Shown here: positions 31,807 through 40,163 of the stretch, piece by piece
Numbering within the stretch: position 1 is the first letter of the stretch
Layout: each line of letters opens with the position of its first letter
Assembly (NCBI RefSeq): GCF_011303755.1
Contig: NZ_CP049885.1
Location: forward strand, 708,001-772,000
Direction of reading: 5' to 3'
Length of the DNA stretch: 64,000 nucleotides
Origin: Acidovorax sp. HDW3
GTDB taxonomy: Bacteria; Pseudomonadota; Gammaproteobacteria; Burkholderiales; Burkholderiaceae_C
Translations under genes and position numbers: made by a program
The notes under the pieces: generated by a model
Seen by the model: the letters and a program-made list of their open reading frames with translations, nothing else
Told to the model about the DNA's origin: nothing
The model's database searches: none

Positions 31807-32094
31807 ATGAGCACCATCGTTGCTGAAATCGACGTGCGTACCATCGCCCCCTACGAGCGCCATGCGCAGATTTTTGGCCGTTTCGACGCCCTGGCGCCGG
31901 GCGAGGCCATCGTCATCGTCAACGACCACAATCCCGTGCCGCTGCATATGCAGCTCGAAGGCCGCAGCCCTGGGGCGGTGTCCTGGACTTATCTGCAAGC
32001 CGGCCCTGACCTGTGGCGTGTGGAGATCGGCAAGCAAGAGGCCAAGAAGGGTCACGGCAACGGCGGTTGCTGCGGCTCCTGCGGCGGGCACTGA
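31807..32094 (+). CDS. DUF2249 protein with Cys/His/Gly tail
   Basis: A 95-residue DUF2249 protein; the family is found with NnrS, hemerythrin-like and denitrification genes, but its biochemistry is unsettled. VAEIDVRTIAPYERHAQIFGRFDALAPGEAIVIVNDHNP is the domain core, with DHNPVPL and WRVEI. The tail GHGNGGCCGSCGGH looks like a metal site. GAAAGG precedes the ATG. The last 43 bp overlap the convergent uracil-DNA glycosylase gene. Likely co-regulated with nnrS. Confidence 0.88.
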   Translation: MSTIVAEIDVRTIAPYERHAQIFGRFDALAPGEAIVIVNDHNPVPLHMQLEGRSPGAVSWTYLQAGPDLWRVEIGKQEAKKGHGNGGCCGSCGGH

Positions 32095-32684
32095 GCGCCC
32101 GGTTGCACGATCTGCTGCACCCGTGCCTGCACCTGCGGCAGCAGCTCGGCCTCGAACCAGGGGTTGCGCTGCAGCCAGCCGTTGTTGCGTGGGCTGGGGT
32201 GGGGCAGGGCGATGGTGTGGGGCCAGTATTGGCGCCAGTCGCGCACGGCAGCGGTGACGCCGCCGCGCGCCTGCGGCAGGTGCCAGGCCAGGGCGTATTG
32301 CCCCAGCACCACGGTCAGCTCGATGTGCGCCAGCTGCGCCAGCAGGGGCGCGCGCCAGGCGGGGGCGCATTCCGGGCGCGGTGGCAGGTCGCCCGACCGG
32401 CCTGTGCCCGGGTAGCAAAAACCCATGGGCAGGATGGCAACCAGGGCCGGGTCGTAGAACTGCGCTGCGCTCAGGCCCAGCCAGGCGCGCAGGCGTGCGC
32501 CGCTGGCGTCGTCAAACGGGATGCCGCTGGCGTGCACCTTGCGCCCCGGCGCCTGGCCGGCGAGCAGGATGCGCGCGCTGCCCGCTGCCTGCAGCACCGG
32601 ACGCGGCCCCAGCGGCAGCTGCGCCGCGCACAGGCGGCAGGCGCGCACGCGGGTGAGCAGGTGGGCCAAAGATTCTTCGGGCAT
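32052..32684 (-). CDS. Fe-S type uracil-DNA glycosylase family protein
   Basis: Uracil-DNA glycosylase superfamily member, HI_0220-like, 210 residues. The motif GQAPGRKVHASGIPFDDASG and C-terminal HPSPRN box (LPHPSPRNNG) mark the fold. Four cysteines, CRLC near the N-terminus and C-15 residues-C (GFCYPGTG to PECAPAW), match the [4Fe-4S] pattern of family 4/5 enzymes. The start MPEESLAHLLTRV lies six bases after a TATGAT box on this strand. Its 3' end overlaps the DUF2249 tail. Confidence 0.85.
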   Translation of the reverse strand: MPEESLAHLLTRVRACRLCAAQLPLGPRPVLQAAGSARILLAGQAPGRKVHASGIPFDDASGARLRAWLGLSAAQFYDPALVAILPMGFCYPGTGRSGDLPPRPECAPAWRAPLLAQLAHIELTVVLGQYALAWHLPQARGGVTAAVRDWRQYWPHTIALPHPSPRNNGWLQRNPWFEAELLPQVQARVQQIVQPGAQCPPQEPQQPPLP

Positions 32685-32690
32685 GGCGCC

Positions 32691-32696
32691 ATCATA
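32691..32696 (-). promoter_or_regulatory. Candidate -10 box for the glycosylase gene, leaderless layout
   Basis: On the minus strand TATGAT is followed by GGCGCC and the ATG at 32684, with a six-base spacer and no ribosome binding site. Confidence 0.4.
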
Positions 32697-32736
32697 GAAA
32701 TGGCGGCAAATGCCTGCCTGCGCCATGGGCAGCCGC

Positions 32737-32742
32737 TACGAT
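32737..32742 (+). promoter_or_regulatory. Candidate -10 box for rarA, leaderless layout
   Basis: TACGAT, then CGGCGCC, then the rarA ATG at 32750. The seven-base spacer leaves no room for a Shine-Dalgarno sequence. Confidence 0.4.
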
Positions 32743-32749
32743 CGGCGCC

Positions 32750-34057
32750 ATGAGTGTTCCCCCTCTTTATCAGCCCCTGGCCGAGCGTCTGCGCCCGCGC
32801 AGCCTGGCCGAGGTGATCGGCCAGCAGCATGTGCTGGGCCCGGGTATGCCGCTGCGCCTGGCGTTTGAATCCGGGCGCCCGCACAGCTGCATCTTCTGGG
32901 GCCCGCCGGGGGTGGGCAAGACGACGATTGCGCGCCTCATGGCCGATGCGTTCGATGCCCAGTTCATCAGCATCAGCGCCGTGCTCGGGGGTGTCAAAGA
33001 CATCCGCGACGCCGTGCAGCAGGCCGAGAACGCGCGCGATGGCCTGGTGGCGCAGCGCACCATCGTCTTTGTCGATGAGGTGCACCGTTTCAACAAAAGC
33101 CAGCAAGACGCGTTTTTGCCGCATGTGGAGAGTGGGCTGTTCACCTTTGTCGGCGCCACCACCGAGAACCCGTCGTTCGAGGTCAATTCGGCCCTGCTCT
33201 CGCGTGCGGCGGTGTACGTGTTGCAGCCGCTGACGGCCGACGATTTAAAGCAAATTGTGGCTCTAGCCCAATCCAGGCAAGCGCTACCAGCTATAGAAAA
33301 TGTAGCAATCGAGCGCCTGGTGGCGTATGCCGATGGCGACGCCCGGCGCTTGCTGGGCACGCTCGAAACCCTGGCCATCAGCGCCCAGCAGGCGGGCATT
33401 GAGCGCATCGAGGAAGACTGGTTGCTCTCGGTGCTGGGCCAGCAGCTGCGCCGTTACGACAAGGGCGGCGAGCAGTTCTACGACACCATCAGCGCGCTGC
33501 ACAAGTCGGTGCGCGGCTCGGACCCCGACGCGGCGCTGTACTGGCTGTGCCGGATGCTCGACGGCGGCGCAGATGCGCGCTACCTGGCGCGGCGCATCGT
33601 GCGCATGGCCTGGGAGGATGTGGGCCTGGCCGATCCGCGCGCCCTGCAGATCGTGAACGACGCCGCCGCCACCTACGAGCGCCTGGGCAGCCCCGAGGGC
33701 GAGCTGGCGCTGGCGCAGGCGGTGATTTATCTGGCCGTGGCGCCCAAGAGCAACGCTGGTTATATGGCGTACAAAAAAGCCCGCGCCCTGGTGCAGCAAG
33801 ACGGCACCCGGGCGGTGCCGCTGCACCTGCGCAATGCGCCGACGGCGCTGATGAAGTCGCTCGACTATGGCCGCGACTACCGCTACGCGCACGACGAGGA
33901 AGATGGGTTTGCAGCAGGCGAAAACTATTTTCCGCAAGAGCTGACGCCGCCGCCGGTTTTCTACCAGCCCGTGCCGCGTGGCCTGGAGATCAAGATTGGT
34001 GAAAAACTCGCCCAGCTGCAGGCGCGCAACGCAGCGGCGCGGGCGGGGGGGCTGTAA
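32750..34057 (+). CDS. rarA: Replication-associated recombination protein RarA (MgsA)
   Basis: AAA+ clamp-loader-like ATPase acting at stalled forks, 435 residues. Walker A GPPGVGKTT, Walker B IVFVDEVHRFNKSQQD, sensor GATTENPSFEVNSALLSR and the C-terminal tetramerisation domain (YRYAHDEEDGFAAGENYFP) are all present. Residues about 166-187 (KQIVALAQSRQALPAIENV), in the linker after the AAA core, are encoded by a repeat copy. Divergent from the glycosylase gene, another DNA maintenance function. Confidence 0.95.
   Translation: MSVPPLYQPLAERLRPRSLAEVIGQQHVLGPGMPLRLAFESGRPHSCIFWGPPGVGKTTIARLMADAFDAQFISISAVLGGVKDIRDAVQQAENARDGLVAQRTIVFVDEVHRFNKSQQDAFLPHVESGLFTFVGATTENPSFEVNSALLSRAAVYVLQPLTADDLKQIVALAQSRQALPAIENVAIERLVAYADGDARRLLGTLETLAISAQQAGIERIEEDWLLSVLGQQLRRYDKGGEQFYDTISALHKSVRGSDPDAALYWLCRMLDGGADARYLARRIVRMAWEDVGLADPRALQIVNDAAATYERLGSPEGELALAQAVIYLAVAPKSNAGYMAYKKARALVQQDGTRAVPLHLRNAPTALMKSLDYGRDYRYAHDEEDGFAAGENYFPQELTPPPVFYQPVPRGLEIKIGEKLAQLQARNAAARAGGL
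33246..33308. repeat. Dispersed palindromic repeat within rarA
   Basis: GTGGCTCTAGCCC and GGCAAGCGCTACCAGCTATAG with an A/T-rich flank match the arms and flank of the repeat. In frame, read as RQALPAIENVA. Confidence 0.6.
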
Positions 34058-34157
34058 AAAAACAGCATTTTCAGGAAGGTGCAACCCGGGTATTCCTGGG
34101 GGTTGTACCTCGGGAAAACCCCGCCTTTGCGCTGTGTGCCAAAGCGCTGACGCTGGC

Positions 34158-34163
34158 TAGAAT
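34158..34163 (+). promoter_or_regulatory. Candidate -10 box of the liv operon
   Basis: TAGAAT followed by CCGCGCCC, the same C-rich context seen at other promoters here. Initiation would fall just before the terminator-like hairpin, which would then be an attenuator. Confidence 0.4.
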
Positions 34164-34171
34164 CCGCGCCC

Positions 34172-34204
34172 AACCCGTGCAGAAAAAAGCTGCCGGGTTT
34201 TTTT
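34172..34204 (+). terminator. Terminator or attenuator in the liv leader
   Basis: AACCCGTGCAG, loop AAAAAAG, CTGCCGGGTT and a run of T. The stem has one bulged base and a seven-T tail, a good intrinsic terminator. It lies 115 bases after rarA and 83 before livH. Confidence 0.7.
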
Positions 34205-34286
34205 GTTCAGCGCTGGTAGGGTGTTACAAGATGGCTTTCTGCCGGGCGCGAACATGCTGCGCACGTCACAAACGAAGGACATCCCT

Positions 34287-35216
34287 ATGGACATCTTGCT
34301 GCAACAGATCATCAATGGTCTGGTTCTGGGCAGCATGTACGCCTTGATAGCCTTGGGCTACACCATGGTGTACGGCATCATCCAGCTCATCAACTTTGCC
34401 CACGGGGAGGTGCTCATGATCGGGGCGCTGACCAGCTGGAGCTGCATCGGCCTGATGCAAGAGGCCATGCCCGGCGCGCCGGGCTGGGTGATTTTGTTGC
34501 TGGCCACACTCATTGCCTGTGTGGTGGCGGCGACGCTCAATTTTTCGATTGAAAAAATCGCCTACAAGCGCCTGCGCAGCAGTCCGCGCCTGGCACCCCT
34601 GATTACCGCCATCGGCATGTCGCTCTTGCTGCAGACGGTGGCGATGGTTATCTGGAAGCCCAACTACAAGCCCTATCCCACGCTTTTGCCGACGACGCCG
34701 TTTGAAATCGGCGGCGCCGTCATCACCAGCACCCAAATCTTGATCTTGGCCGTCACGGCGCTGGCCCTGGGCGCCATGGTCTACCTGGTGAATTACACCA
34801 AGCTTGGCCGTGCCATGCGTGCCACGGCTGAGAACCCGCGTGTGGCGGCGCTCATGGGCGTCAAGCCCGATATGGTGATTTCGGCCACCTTCATCATCGG
34901 CGCGGTGCTGGCGGCGATTGCCGGCATCATGTGGGCCTCCAACTACGGCACGGTGCAGCACACCATGGGCTTTTTGCCCGGCCTCAAGGCGTTCACGGCA
35001 GCGGTGTTTGGCGGCATTGGCAACCTCGCCGGTGCGGTGGTGGGCGGGCTCATGCTGGGCTTGATCGAGTCGATTGGCGCGGGCTATATCGGCGACCTCA
35101 CGGGCGGTGTGCTGGGCAGCCACTACACCGATATCTTTGCTTTCATTGTGCTCATCATCATCCTCACGCTGCGCCCCTCGGGCCTGCTGGGCGAGCGCGT
35201 GGCTGACCGCGCCTAA
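34287..35216 (+). CDS. livH: Branched-chain amino acid ABC transporter permease LivH
   Basis: Inner-membrane permease of the HAAT family, 309 residues, about eight helices. MDILLQQIINGLVLGSMYALIALGYTMVYGIIQLINFAHGE is the classic LivH N-terminus; AAIAGIMWASNYGTVQHTMGFLPGLKAFTAAVFGGIGN is the conserved cytoplasmic loop. GAAGGA precedes the ATG. First gene of livHMGF; the substrate-binding protein gene is not adjacent. Confidence 0.95.
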   Translation: MDILLQQIINGLVLGSMYALIALGYTMVYGIIQLINFAHGEVLMIGALTSWSCIGLMQEAMPGAPGWVILLLATLIACVVAATLNFSIEKIAYKRLRSSPRLAPLITAIGMSLLLQTVAMVIWKPNYKPYPTLLPTTPFEIGGAVITSTQILILAVTALALGAMVYLVNYTKLGRAMRATAENPRVAALMGVKPDMVISATFIIGAVLAAIAGIMWASNYGTVQHTMGFLPGLKAFTAAVFGGIGNLAGAVVGGLMLGLIESIGAGYIGDLTGGVLGSHYTDIFAFIVLIIILTLRPSGLLGERVADRA

Positions 35217-35229
35217 AGGAGTTCCCGCC

Positions 35230-36306
35230 ATGAAAAACAACAAAATCCAGTGGATTTTGGGCGGCCTGGCGCTGCTCATCCTGCCCCTGATCCTGCAATC
35301 GTTTGGCAACGCCTGGGTGCGCATTGCCGACCTGGCGCTGCTCTACGTCATGCTGGCGCTGGGCCTGAACATCGTCGTCGGCTACGCCGGCCTGCTCGAC
35401 CTCGGCTACGTGGCCTTCTACGCCGTGGGTGCTTATATGTTTGGCCTGCTGGCCTCGCCGCACCTGACGGAGAACTTTGCCTGGTTTGCCGCCAACTTCC
35501 CCGACGGCCTGCACATGTCGCTGTGGATGGTGATTCCGGTGGCGCTGGTGCTGGCGGCGTGCACGGGCGTGCTGCTGGGCATTCCGGTGCTCAAGCTGCG
35601 CGGCGACTACCTGGCCATCGTCACGCTGGGCTTTGGCGAGATCATCCGCATCTTCATGAACAACCTGGATCAGCCGCTGAACATCACCAACGGCCCCAAG
35701 GGCATTGGGCAGATCGATTCGGTGAAGGTGTTTGGCCTCGATCTGGCGCGGCGCCAGGAGTTTTTTGGCTACGACATCCCGTCTGTGACGCTGTACTACT
35801 ACCTGTTTCTGGCGTTGGTGATTTTCACCGTCATCATTTGCTACCGCCTGCAGGATTCGCGCATTGGCCGCGCCTGGATGGCGATCCGCGAAGATGAAAT
35901 CGCCGCCAAGGCCATGGGCATCAACACGCGCAACATGAAGCTGCTGGCCTTTGGCATGGGCGCCTCGTTTGGCGGCGTCTCGGGCGCCATGTTCGGTGCC
36001 TTCCAGGGTTTTGTCTCGCCCGAATCGTTCAGCCTGATGGAGTCGATCATGATCGTCGCCATGGTGGTGCTCGGCGGCATTGGCCATATTCCGGGCGTGA
36101 TTTTGGGTGCGGTGCTGCTCTCGGCCCTGCCCGAGGTGCTGCGCTACGTCGCCGGCCCGCTGCAGGAGCTGACGGACGGGCGCCTGGACGCCGCCATCTT
36201 GCGCCAGCTGCTCATCGCCCTGGCCATGATCGTCGTCATGCTGCTGCGCCCGCGTGGCCTGTGGCCCGCGCCCGAGCATGGCAAGAGCCTGGAGCACAAG
36301 TCCTGA
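35230..36306 (+). CDS. livM: Branched-chain amino acid ABC transporter permease LivM
   Basis: Second permease, 358 residues. LNIVVGYAGLLDLGYVAFYAVGAY, LKLRGDYLAIVTLGFGEIIRI and the EAA-like RAWMAIREDEIAAKAMGINTRNMKLLAFGMGASFGGVSG are family landmarks. The ATG follows AAAGGAG 13 bp after livH. A 20-bp gap leads into livG. Confidence 0.95.
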   Translation: MKNNKIQWILGGLALLILPLILQSFGNAWVRIADLALLYVMLALGLNIVVGYAGLLDLGYVAFYAVGAYMFGLLASPHLTENFAWFAANFPDGLHMSLWMVIPVALVLAACTGVLLGIPVLKLRGDYLAIVTLGFGEIIRIFMNNLDQPLNITNGPKGIGQIDSVKVFGLDLARRQEFFGYDIPSVTLYYYLFLALVIFTVIICYRLQDSRIGRAWMAIREDEIAAKAMGINTRNMKLLAFGMGASFGGVSGAMFGAFQGFVSPESFSLMESIMIVAMVVLGGIGHIPGVILGAVLLSALPEVLRYVAGPLQELTDGRLDAAILRQLLIALAMIVVMLLRPRGLWPAPEHGKSLEHKS

Positions 36307-36326
36307 TCCCCGCACCGAGAAACAAC

Positions 36327-37109
36327 ATGGCAGATACAACCAAAGAAGTGGTGCTCAAGGTCGCGGGCATCTCCAAGCGTTTTGGCGGCCTGCAGGCCCT
36401 CTCAGACGTGGGCCTGACGATTCGCCGGGGCCAGGTCTATGGCCTCATTGGCCCCAACGGCGCGGGCAAGACGACGTTCTTCAACGTCATCACCGGCCTG
36501 TACACGCCCGACACCGGCACTTTTGAACTCGCAGGCAAGCCCTACGAGCCCACGGCAGTGCACCTGGTGGCCAAGGCCGGCATTGCGCGCACCTTCCAGA
36601 ACATTCGCCTGTTTGCCGACATGACGGCGCTGGAGAACGTGATGGTCGGGCGCCACATCCGCACCCATTCGGGGCTGCTGGGGGCGGTGTTTCGCACCCC
36701 CGGCTTCAAGGCCGAGGAGGCCGCCATTCGCCAGCGCGCGCAGGAGCTGCTGGACTACGTCGGCGTGGGCAAGTACGCCGAGTTCAAGGCCCGCACCCTG
36801 TCCTACGGCGACCAGCGCCGCCTGGAGATTGCCCGCGCCCTGGCAACCGATCCGCAGCTCATTGCGCTCGACGAGCCCGCCGCCGGTATGAACGCCACCG
36901 AGAAGGTGCAGCTGCGCGAGCTGATCGACCGCATCCGCCGCGACAACCGCACCGTGCTCATCATCGAACACGACGTGAAATTGATGATGGGTCTGTGCGA
37001 CCGCGTCACGGTGCTGGACTACGGCAAGCAGATTGCCGAAGGCACGCCGGCGGAAATTCAGAAAAACGAAAAAGTGATTGAAGCCTATCTGGGCACAGGG
37101 GGGCACTGA
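36327..37109 (+). CDS. livG: Branched-chain amino acid ABC transporter ATPase LivG
   Basis: ATP-binding subunit of 260 residues with Walker A GPNGAGKTT, LSYGDQRRLEIARALA signature, Walker B LIALDEPAAGMN and H-loop IIEHDVKLMM, the LivG-type features including GIARTFQNIRLF. The start MADTTKEVVLKVAGISKRFGG was taken over a longer frame inside livM. Confidence 0.95.
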   Translation: MADTTKEVVLKVAGISKRFGGLQALSDVGLTIRRGQVYGLIGPNGAGKTTFFNVITGLYTPDTGTFELAGKPYEPTAVHLVAKAGIARTFQNIRLFADMTALENVMVGRHIRTHSGLLGAVFRTPGFKAEEAAIRQRAQELLDYVGVGKYAEFKARTLSYGDQRRLEIARALATDPQLIALDEPAAGMNATEKVQLRELIDRIRRDNRTVLIIEHDVKLMMGLCDRVTVLDYGKQIAEGTPAEIQKNEKVIEAYLGTGGH

Positions 37110-37110
37110 G

Positions 37111-37848
37111 ATGGCCGAGACAGCAAACAACAAGCAGCAAGTGCTGCTCAAGGTACGCGGCCTGAAGGTCGGCTACGGCGGCATCCAGGCCGTCAAGGGC
37201 GTGGACATGGAGGTGTGCGCGGGCGAGCTGGTATCGCTCATCGGCTCCAACGGCGCGGGCAAGACCACGACCATGAAGGCCGTCACCGGCACCCTGGGCT
37301 ACAGCGATGGCGACATCGAATACCTGGGGCGCAGCATCAAGGGCCGGGGCGCCTGGGATTTGGTCAAAGAGGGCCTGGTGATGGTGCCCGAGGGGCGCGG
37401 CGTGTTCGCGCGCATGACCATCACCGAGAACCTGCAGATGGGCGCCTACACGCGCAACGACAAGGCCGGCATCCTGGCCGACATCGAGAAGATGTTCACC
37501 ATCTTCCCGCGCCTGCGTGAGCGCAAGGACCAGCTTGCCGGCACCATGAGCGGCGGTGAGCAGCAAATGCTGGCCATGGGCCGCGCCCTCATGAGCCAGC
37601 CCAAGGTGCTGCTGCTCGACGAGCCCTCCATGGGCCTGTCGCCCATCATGGTGGACAAGATTTTTGAGGTGGTGCGCGACGTTTACGCCCTGGGCGTGAC
37701 CATCGTGCTGGTGGAGCAAAACGCCAGCCGCGCGCTGGCGATTGCCGACCGGGGCTACGTCATGGAATCGGGCCTGATCACCATGACCGGGCCAGGGCAG
37801 GAGCTGCTCAACGACCCCAAGGTACGCGCAGCCTATCTGGGAGAATGA
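37111..37848 (+). CDS. livF: Branched-chain amino acid ABC transporter ATPase LivF
   Basis: Second ATP-binding subunit, 245 residues: Walker A GSNGAGKTT, signature MSGGEQQMLAMGRALM, Walker B VLLLDEPSMGLSP, and VPEGRGVFARMTITENL typical of LivF. It starts one base after the livG stop (TGAGATGG). Ends the operon; a half-copy of the palindromic repeat follows. Confidence 0.95.
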   Translation: MAETANNKQQVLLKVRGLKVGYGGIQAVKGVDMEVCAGELVSLIGSNGAGKTTTMKAVTGTLGYSDGDIEYLGRSIKGRGAWDLVKEGLVMVPEGRGVFARMTITENLQMGAYTRNDKAGILADIEKMFTIFPRLRERKDQLAGTMSGGEQQMLAMGRALMSQPKVLLLDEPSMGLSPIMVDKIFEVVRDVYALGVTIVLVEQNASRALAIADRGYVMESGLITMTGPGQELLNDPKVRAAYLGE

Positions 37849-37857
37849 TGCAGAGGC

Positions 37858-37895
37858 GGGTAGCTATTAAAACAATAGCTGCTCGCGCTTTGCAG
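37858..37895. repeat. Half copy of the dispersed palindromic repeat after livF
   Basis: TAGCTATTAAAACAATAGCTGCTCGCGCTTTGC carries the GCTATNAAA flank and the left arm only. Confidence 0.7.
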
Positions 37896-37922
37896 TATTG
37901 GGCTGGGCGGTGATTTGACTCA

Positions 37923-37928
37923 TAGAAT
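37923..37928 (+). promoter_or_regulatory. Candidate -10 box for the DUF486 gene, leaderless layout
   Basis: TAGAAT, then GAGCGCCC, then ATG at 37937 with no ribosome binding site. Confidence 0.4.
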
Positions 37929-37936
37929 GAGCGCCC

Positions 37937-38299
37937 ATGAGTTTTTTGTCCAGCCTGCCCATTCCCCTGCAAACCGTCATGCTGTTGCTCGCTAGCAACA
38001 TTTTCATGACCTTTGCCTGGTACGGACATCTACGTAGCCTGAGCGCGGCCCCCTGGTACGTCGCGGCGCTGGTGAGTTGGGGCATTGCCCTGTTTGAATA
38101 CCTGCTGCAGGTTCCGGCCAATCGCATTGGGTTTTCCCTCTGGAACGTAGGCCAGCTGAAGATCTTGCAAGAGGTGATTACCCTGGCAGTGTTCGTGCCG
38201 TTTTCGGTGCTCTACCTCGGTCAGCCGCTCAAGTGGGACTACCTTTGGGCTGGGCTGTGCATGGTGGGGGCGGTGTATTTCATTTTCCGCAGCGCCTGA
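37937..38299 (+). CDS. DUF486 (DMT superfamily) small membrane protein
   Basis: Four-helix inner-membrane protein of 120 residues, DUF486 family within the drug/metabolite transporter superfamily; substrate unknown. NIFMTFAWYGHLR, SWGIALFEYLLQVPANRIG and QLKILQEVITLAVFVPFSVLYLGQPLKWDYLWAGLCMVGAVYFIF are characteristic. Monocistronic by appearance, with its own promoter-like box. Confidence 0.92.
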   Translation: MSFLSSLPIPLQTVMLLLASNIFMTFAWYGHLRSLSAAPWYVAALVSWGIALFEYLLQVPANRIGFSLWNVGQLKILQEVITLAVFVPFSVLYLGQPLKWDYLWAGLCMVGAVYFIFRSA

Positions 38300-38420
38300 G
38301 GCGCAACCGCCAGCCGGGGGCGCCCGGTTAAACTCGCGCCATCCCCGCAGGGCCCACACGATGCGCTGGCTGCGGGTTGTTCTTTTTCACTCCCCACCCT
38401 CTACCCCATCAGGAGCCCTC

Positions 38421-39068
38421 ATGCTGTTTGGCAAATTGTTGCCGCGCGAAGGCAATTTTTTCGAGATGTTCAACCAGCACGCCGAGCGCATTGTGGAGGC
38501 GGCGCACGCCTTCTCGCAGCTCGTGGCCAACTACGGGGATGTGCATCTGCGCGAGAAGTACAACCAGGACGTGGACAACGCCGAGCGCGCTGCCGACCGC
38601 GTCACGCATGAGGTCAACCGGGTGCTGCACCAGACCTTCATCACCCCCATCGACCGCGAACAGATCCACTCGCTCATCAACACCATGGACGACGTGGCCG
38701 ACCTGTTCCAGGACAGCGCCGAGGCCATGGCGCTGTACGACATCCGCTCCATGACCGACGAGATCCAACGCCTGACGGATCTGTGCGTCAAGTGTTGCGA
38801 GCGCCTGCAGGCAGCGGTCAAGTTGCTGGAGAAAATCGCCGACCCGGCCGTGGCCGAGGCCGCGCTCAAGACCTGCGAGGAGATCGACCGCTTGGAAGGC
38901 GATGCCGACCGCGTGCTGCGCAGCGCCATGAGCAAGCTCTTTCGCGAGGAAAACGACGTGCGCGAGCTCATCAAGCTCAAGGCCATCTACGAGCTGCTGG
39001 AGACGATCACCGACAAGTGCGAGGACGTGGCCAACCTGATCGAGGGCGTGATCCTCGAAAACTCCTGA
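38421..39068 (+). CDS. DUF47 PhoU-like phosphate transport accessory protein
   Basis: DUF47 family (YkaA/PhoU-like) protein of 215 residues, all-helical, usually encoded with Pit transporters. Residues MLFGKLLPREGNFFEMFNQHAERIVEAA and YNQDVDNAERAADRVTHEVNR, HQTFITPIDREQIHSLINTMDDVADL match the family; the acidic E/DxxxD clusters are metal-binding in PhoU relatives. AGGAG precedes the ATG. pit follows after 23 bp. Confidence 0.93.
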   Translation: MLFGKLLPREGNFFEMFNQHAERIVEAAHAFSQLVANYGDVHLREKYNQDVDNAERAADRVTHEVNRVLHQTFITPIDREQIHSLINTMDDVADLFQDSAEAMALYDIRSMTDEIQRLTDLCVKCCERLQAAVKLLEKIADPAVAEAALKTCEEIDRLEGDADRVLRSAMSKLFREENDVRELIKLKAIYELLETITDKCEDVANLIEGVILENS

Positions 39069-39091
39069 GCCTCCGGCCTGTGTAGTTCACC

Positions 39092-40102
39092 ATGGAACCG
39101 GTACAAACCGCCCTCTGGGTCGTAGTCGTGTTGGTGGCGTTGGCCATCATTTTCGACTTCATGAACGGCTTTCACGACGCCGCCAACTCGATTGCCACCG
39201 TGGTCTCCACGGGCGTGCTGCGGCCGACGCAGGCCGTGGTGTTTGCGGCCTTTTTCAACTTCATCGCCATCTTCGTCTTTCACCTGAGCGTGGCTGCCAC
39301 CATCGGCAAGGGCATTGCCGACCCGGGGGTGGTCGATACCCACGTGATCTTCGGTGCGCTCGTTGGCGCCATTACCTGGAACGTCATTACCTGGTACTAC
39401 GGCATTCCCAGCAGCAGCTCGCACGCGCTCATTGGCGGCATCGTCGGCTCCGTCATCGCCAAGAGCGGCGCCGGCGCGCTGGTGGCCAGCGGCATCTTGA
39501 AGACCGTGGCCTTTATCTTCATCTCGCCGCTGCTGGGTTTTACCCTGGGCTCGTTGATGATGGTGGCCGTGGCCTGGACGTTTCGCCGGATGCGCCCGAA
39601 CAAGGTCGATAAGTGGTTCCGCCGTCTGCAGCTGGTATCGGCCGGTGCCTACAGCCTGGGCCATGGCGGCAACGATGCGCAAAAAACCATCGGCATCATC
39701 TGGCTGCTGCTGATCGCCACCGGCTATGCATCGGCCAGCGACAGCGCGCCGCCCACCTGGACTATCGTCGCTTGCTACGCCGCCATCGGCATGGGCACCA
39801 TGTTCGGCGGCTGGCGCATCGTCAAGACCATGGGGCAGAAAATCACCAAGCTCAAACCCGTGGGCGGTTTCTGCGCCGAGACGGGCGGTGCCATGACCTT
39901 GTTTTTGGCGACCATGCTGGGCGTGCCGGTTTCCACCACGCACACCATCACCGGCGCCATCGTCGGCGTGGGCTCGACGCAGCGCGCCAGCGCCGTGCGC
40001 TGGGGCGTGGCCGGCAACATCGTCTGGGCCTGGATTTTGACCATCCCCGCCAGCGCCTTCGTTGCCGCCATCGCCTACTGGGTGAGCCTGCAGCTGTATT
40101 AA
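39092..40102 (+). CDS. pit: Inorganic phosphate transporter Pit
   Basis: Low-affinity metal-phosphate symporter of the PiT family, 336 residues, about ten helices. The duplicated PiT signature is seen as FDFMNGFHDAANSIATVVSTGVL and GHGGNDAQKTIGIIWL, with SSSHALIGGIVGSV and STTHTITGAIVGVG repeats. Operon with the DUF47 gene. A palindromic repeat five bases after the stop is a plausible terminator. Confidence 0.95.
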   Translation: MEPVQTALWVVVVLVALAIIFDFMNGFHDAANSIATVVSTGVLRPTQAVVFAAFFNFIAIFVFHLSVAATIGKGIADPGVVDTHVIFGALVGAITWNVITWYYGIPSSSSHALIGGIVGSVIAKSGAGALVASGILKTVAFIFISPLLGFTLGSLMMVAVAWTFRRMRPNKVDKWFRRLQLVSAGAYSLGHGGNDAQKTIGIIWLLLIATGYASASDSAPPTWTIVACYAAIGMGTMFGGWRIVKTMGQKITKLKPVGGFCAETGGAMTLFLATMLGVPVSTTHTITGAIVGVGSTQRASAVRWGVAGNIVWAWILTIPASAFVAAIAYWVSLQLY

Positions 40103-40108
40103 GGCTTT

Positions 40109-40163
40109 GCTATAAAAATAATAGCTGCTAACGCTTATCCAGTAAGCGCTAGCAGCTTTTTTT
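40109..40163. repeat. Full-length dispersed palindromic repeat between pit and tatD
   Basis: GCTATAAAAATAATAGCTGC then TAACGCTTA, loop, TAAGCGCTAGCAGC and a T-run. Its conserved tail ATGCCTGAA (also after the 16-kb copy) begins at 40164 and forms the first codons of tatD. Confidence 0.88.

Larger units (their letters stand above)
34058..34286 (+). other. Leader region between rarA and livH
   Basis: Contains a nine-base-pair imperfect hairpin (GTGCAACCC with GGGTTGTAC, about 34079-34108), a TAGAAT -10-like box at 34158-34163, a terminator-like hairpin starting nine bases later, and then about 80 bases of untranslated leader before livH. No small open frame with convincing features was seen. 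Confidence 0.6.
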
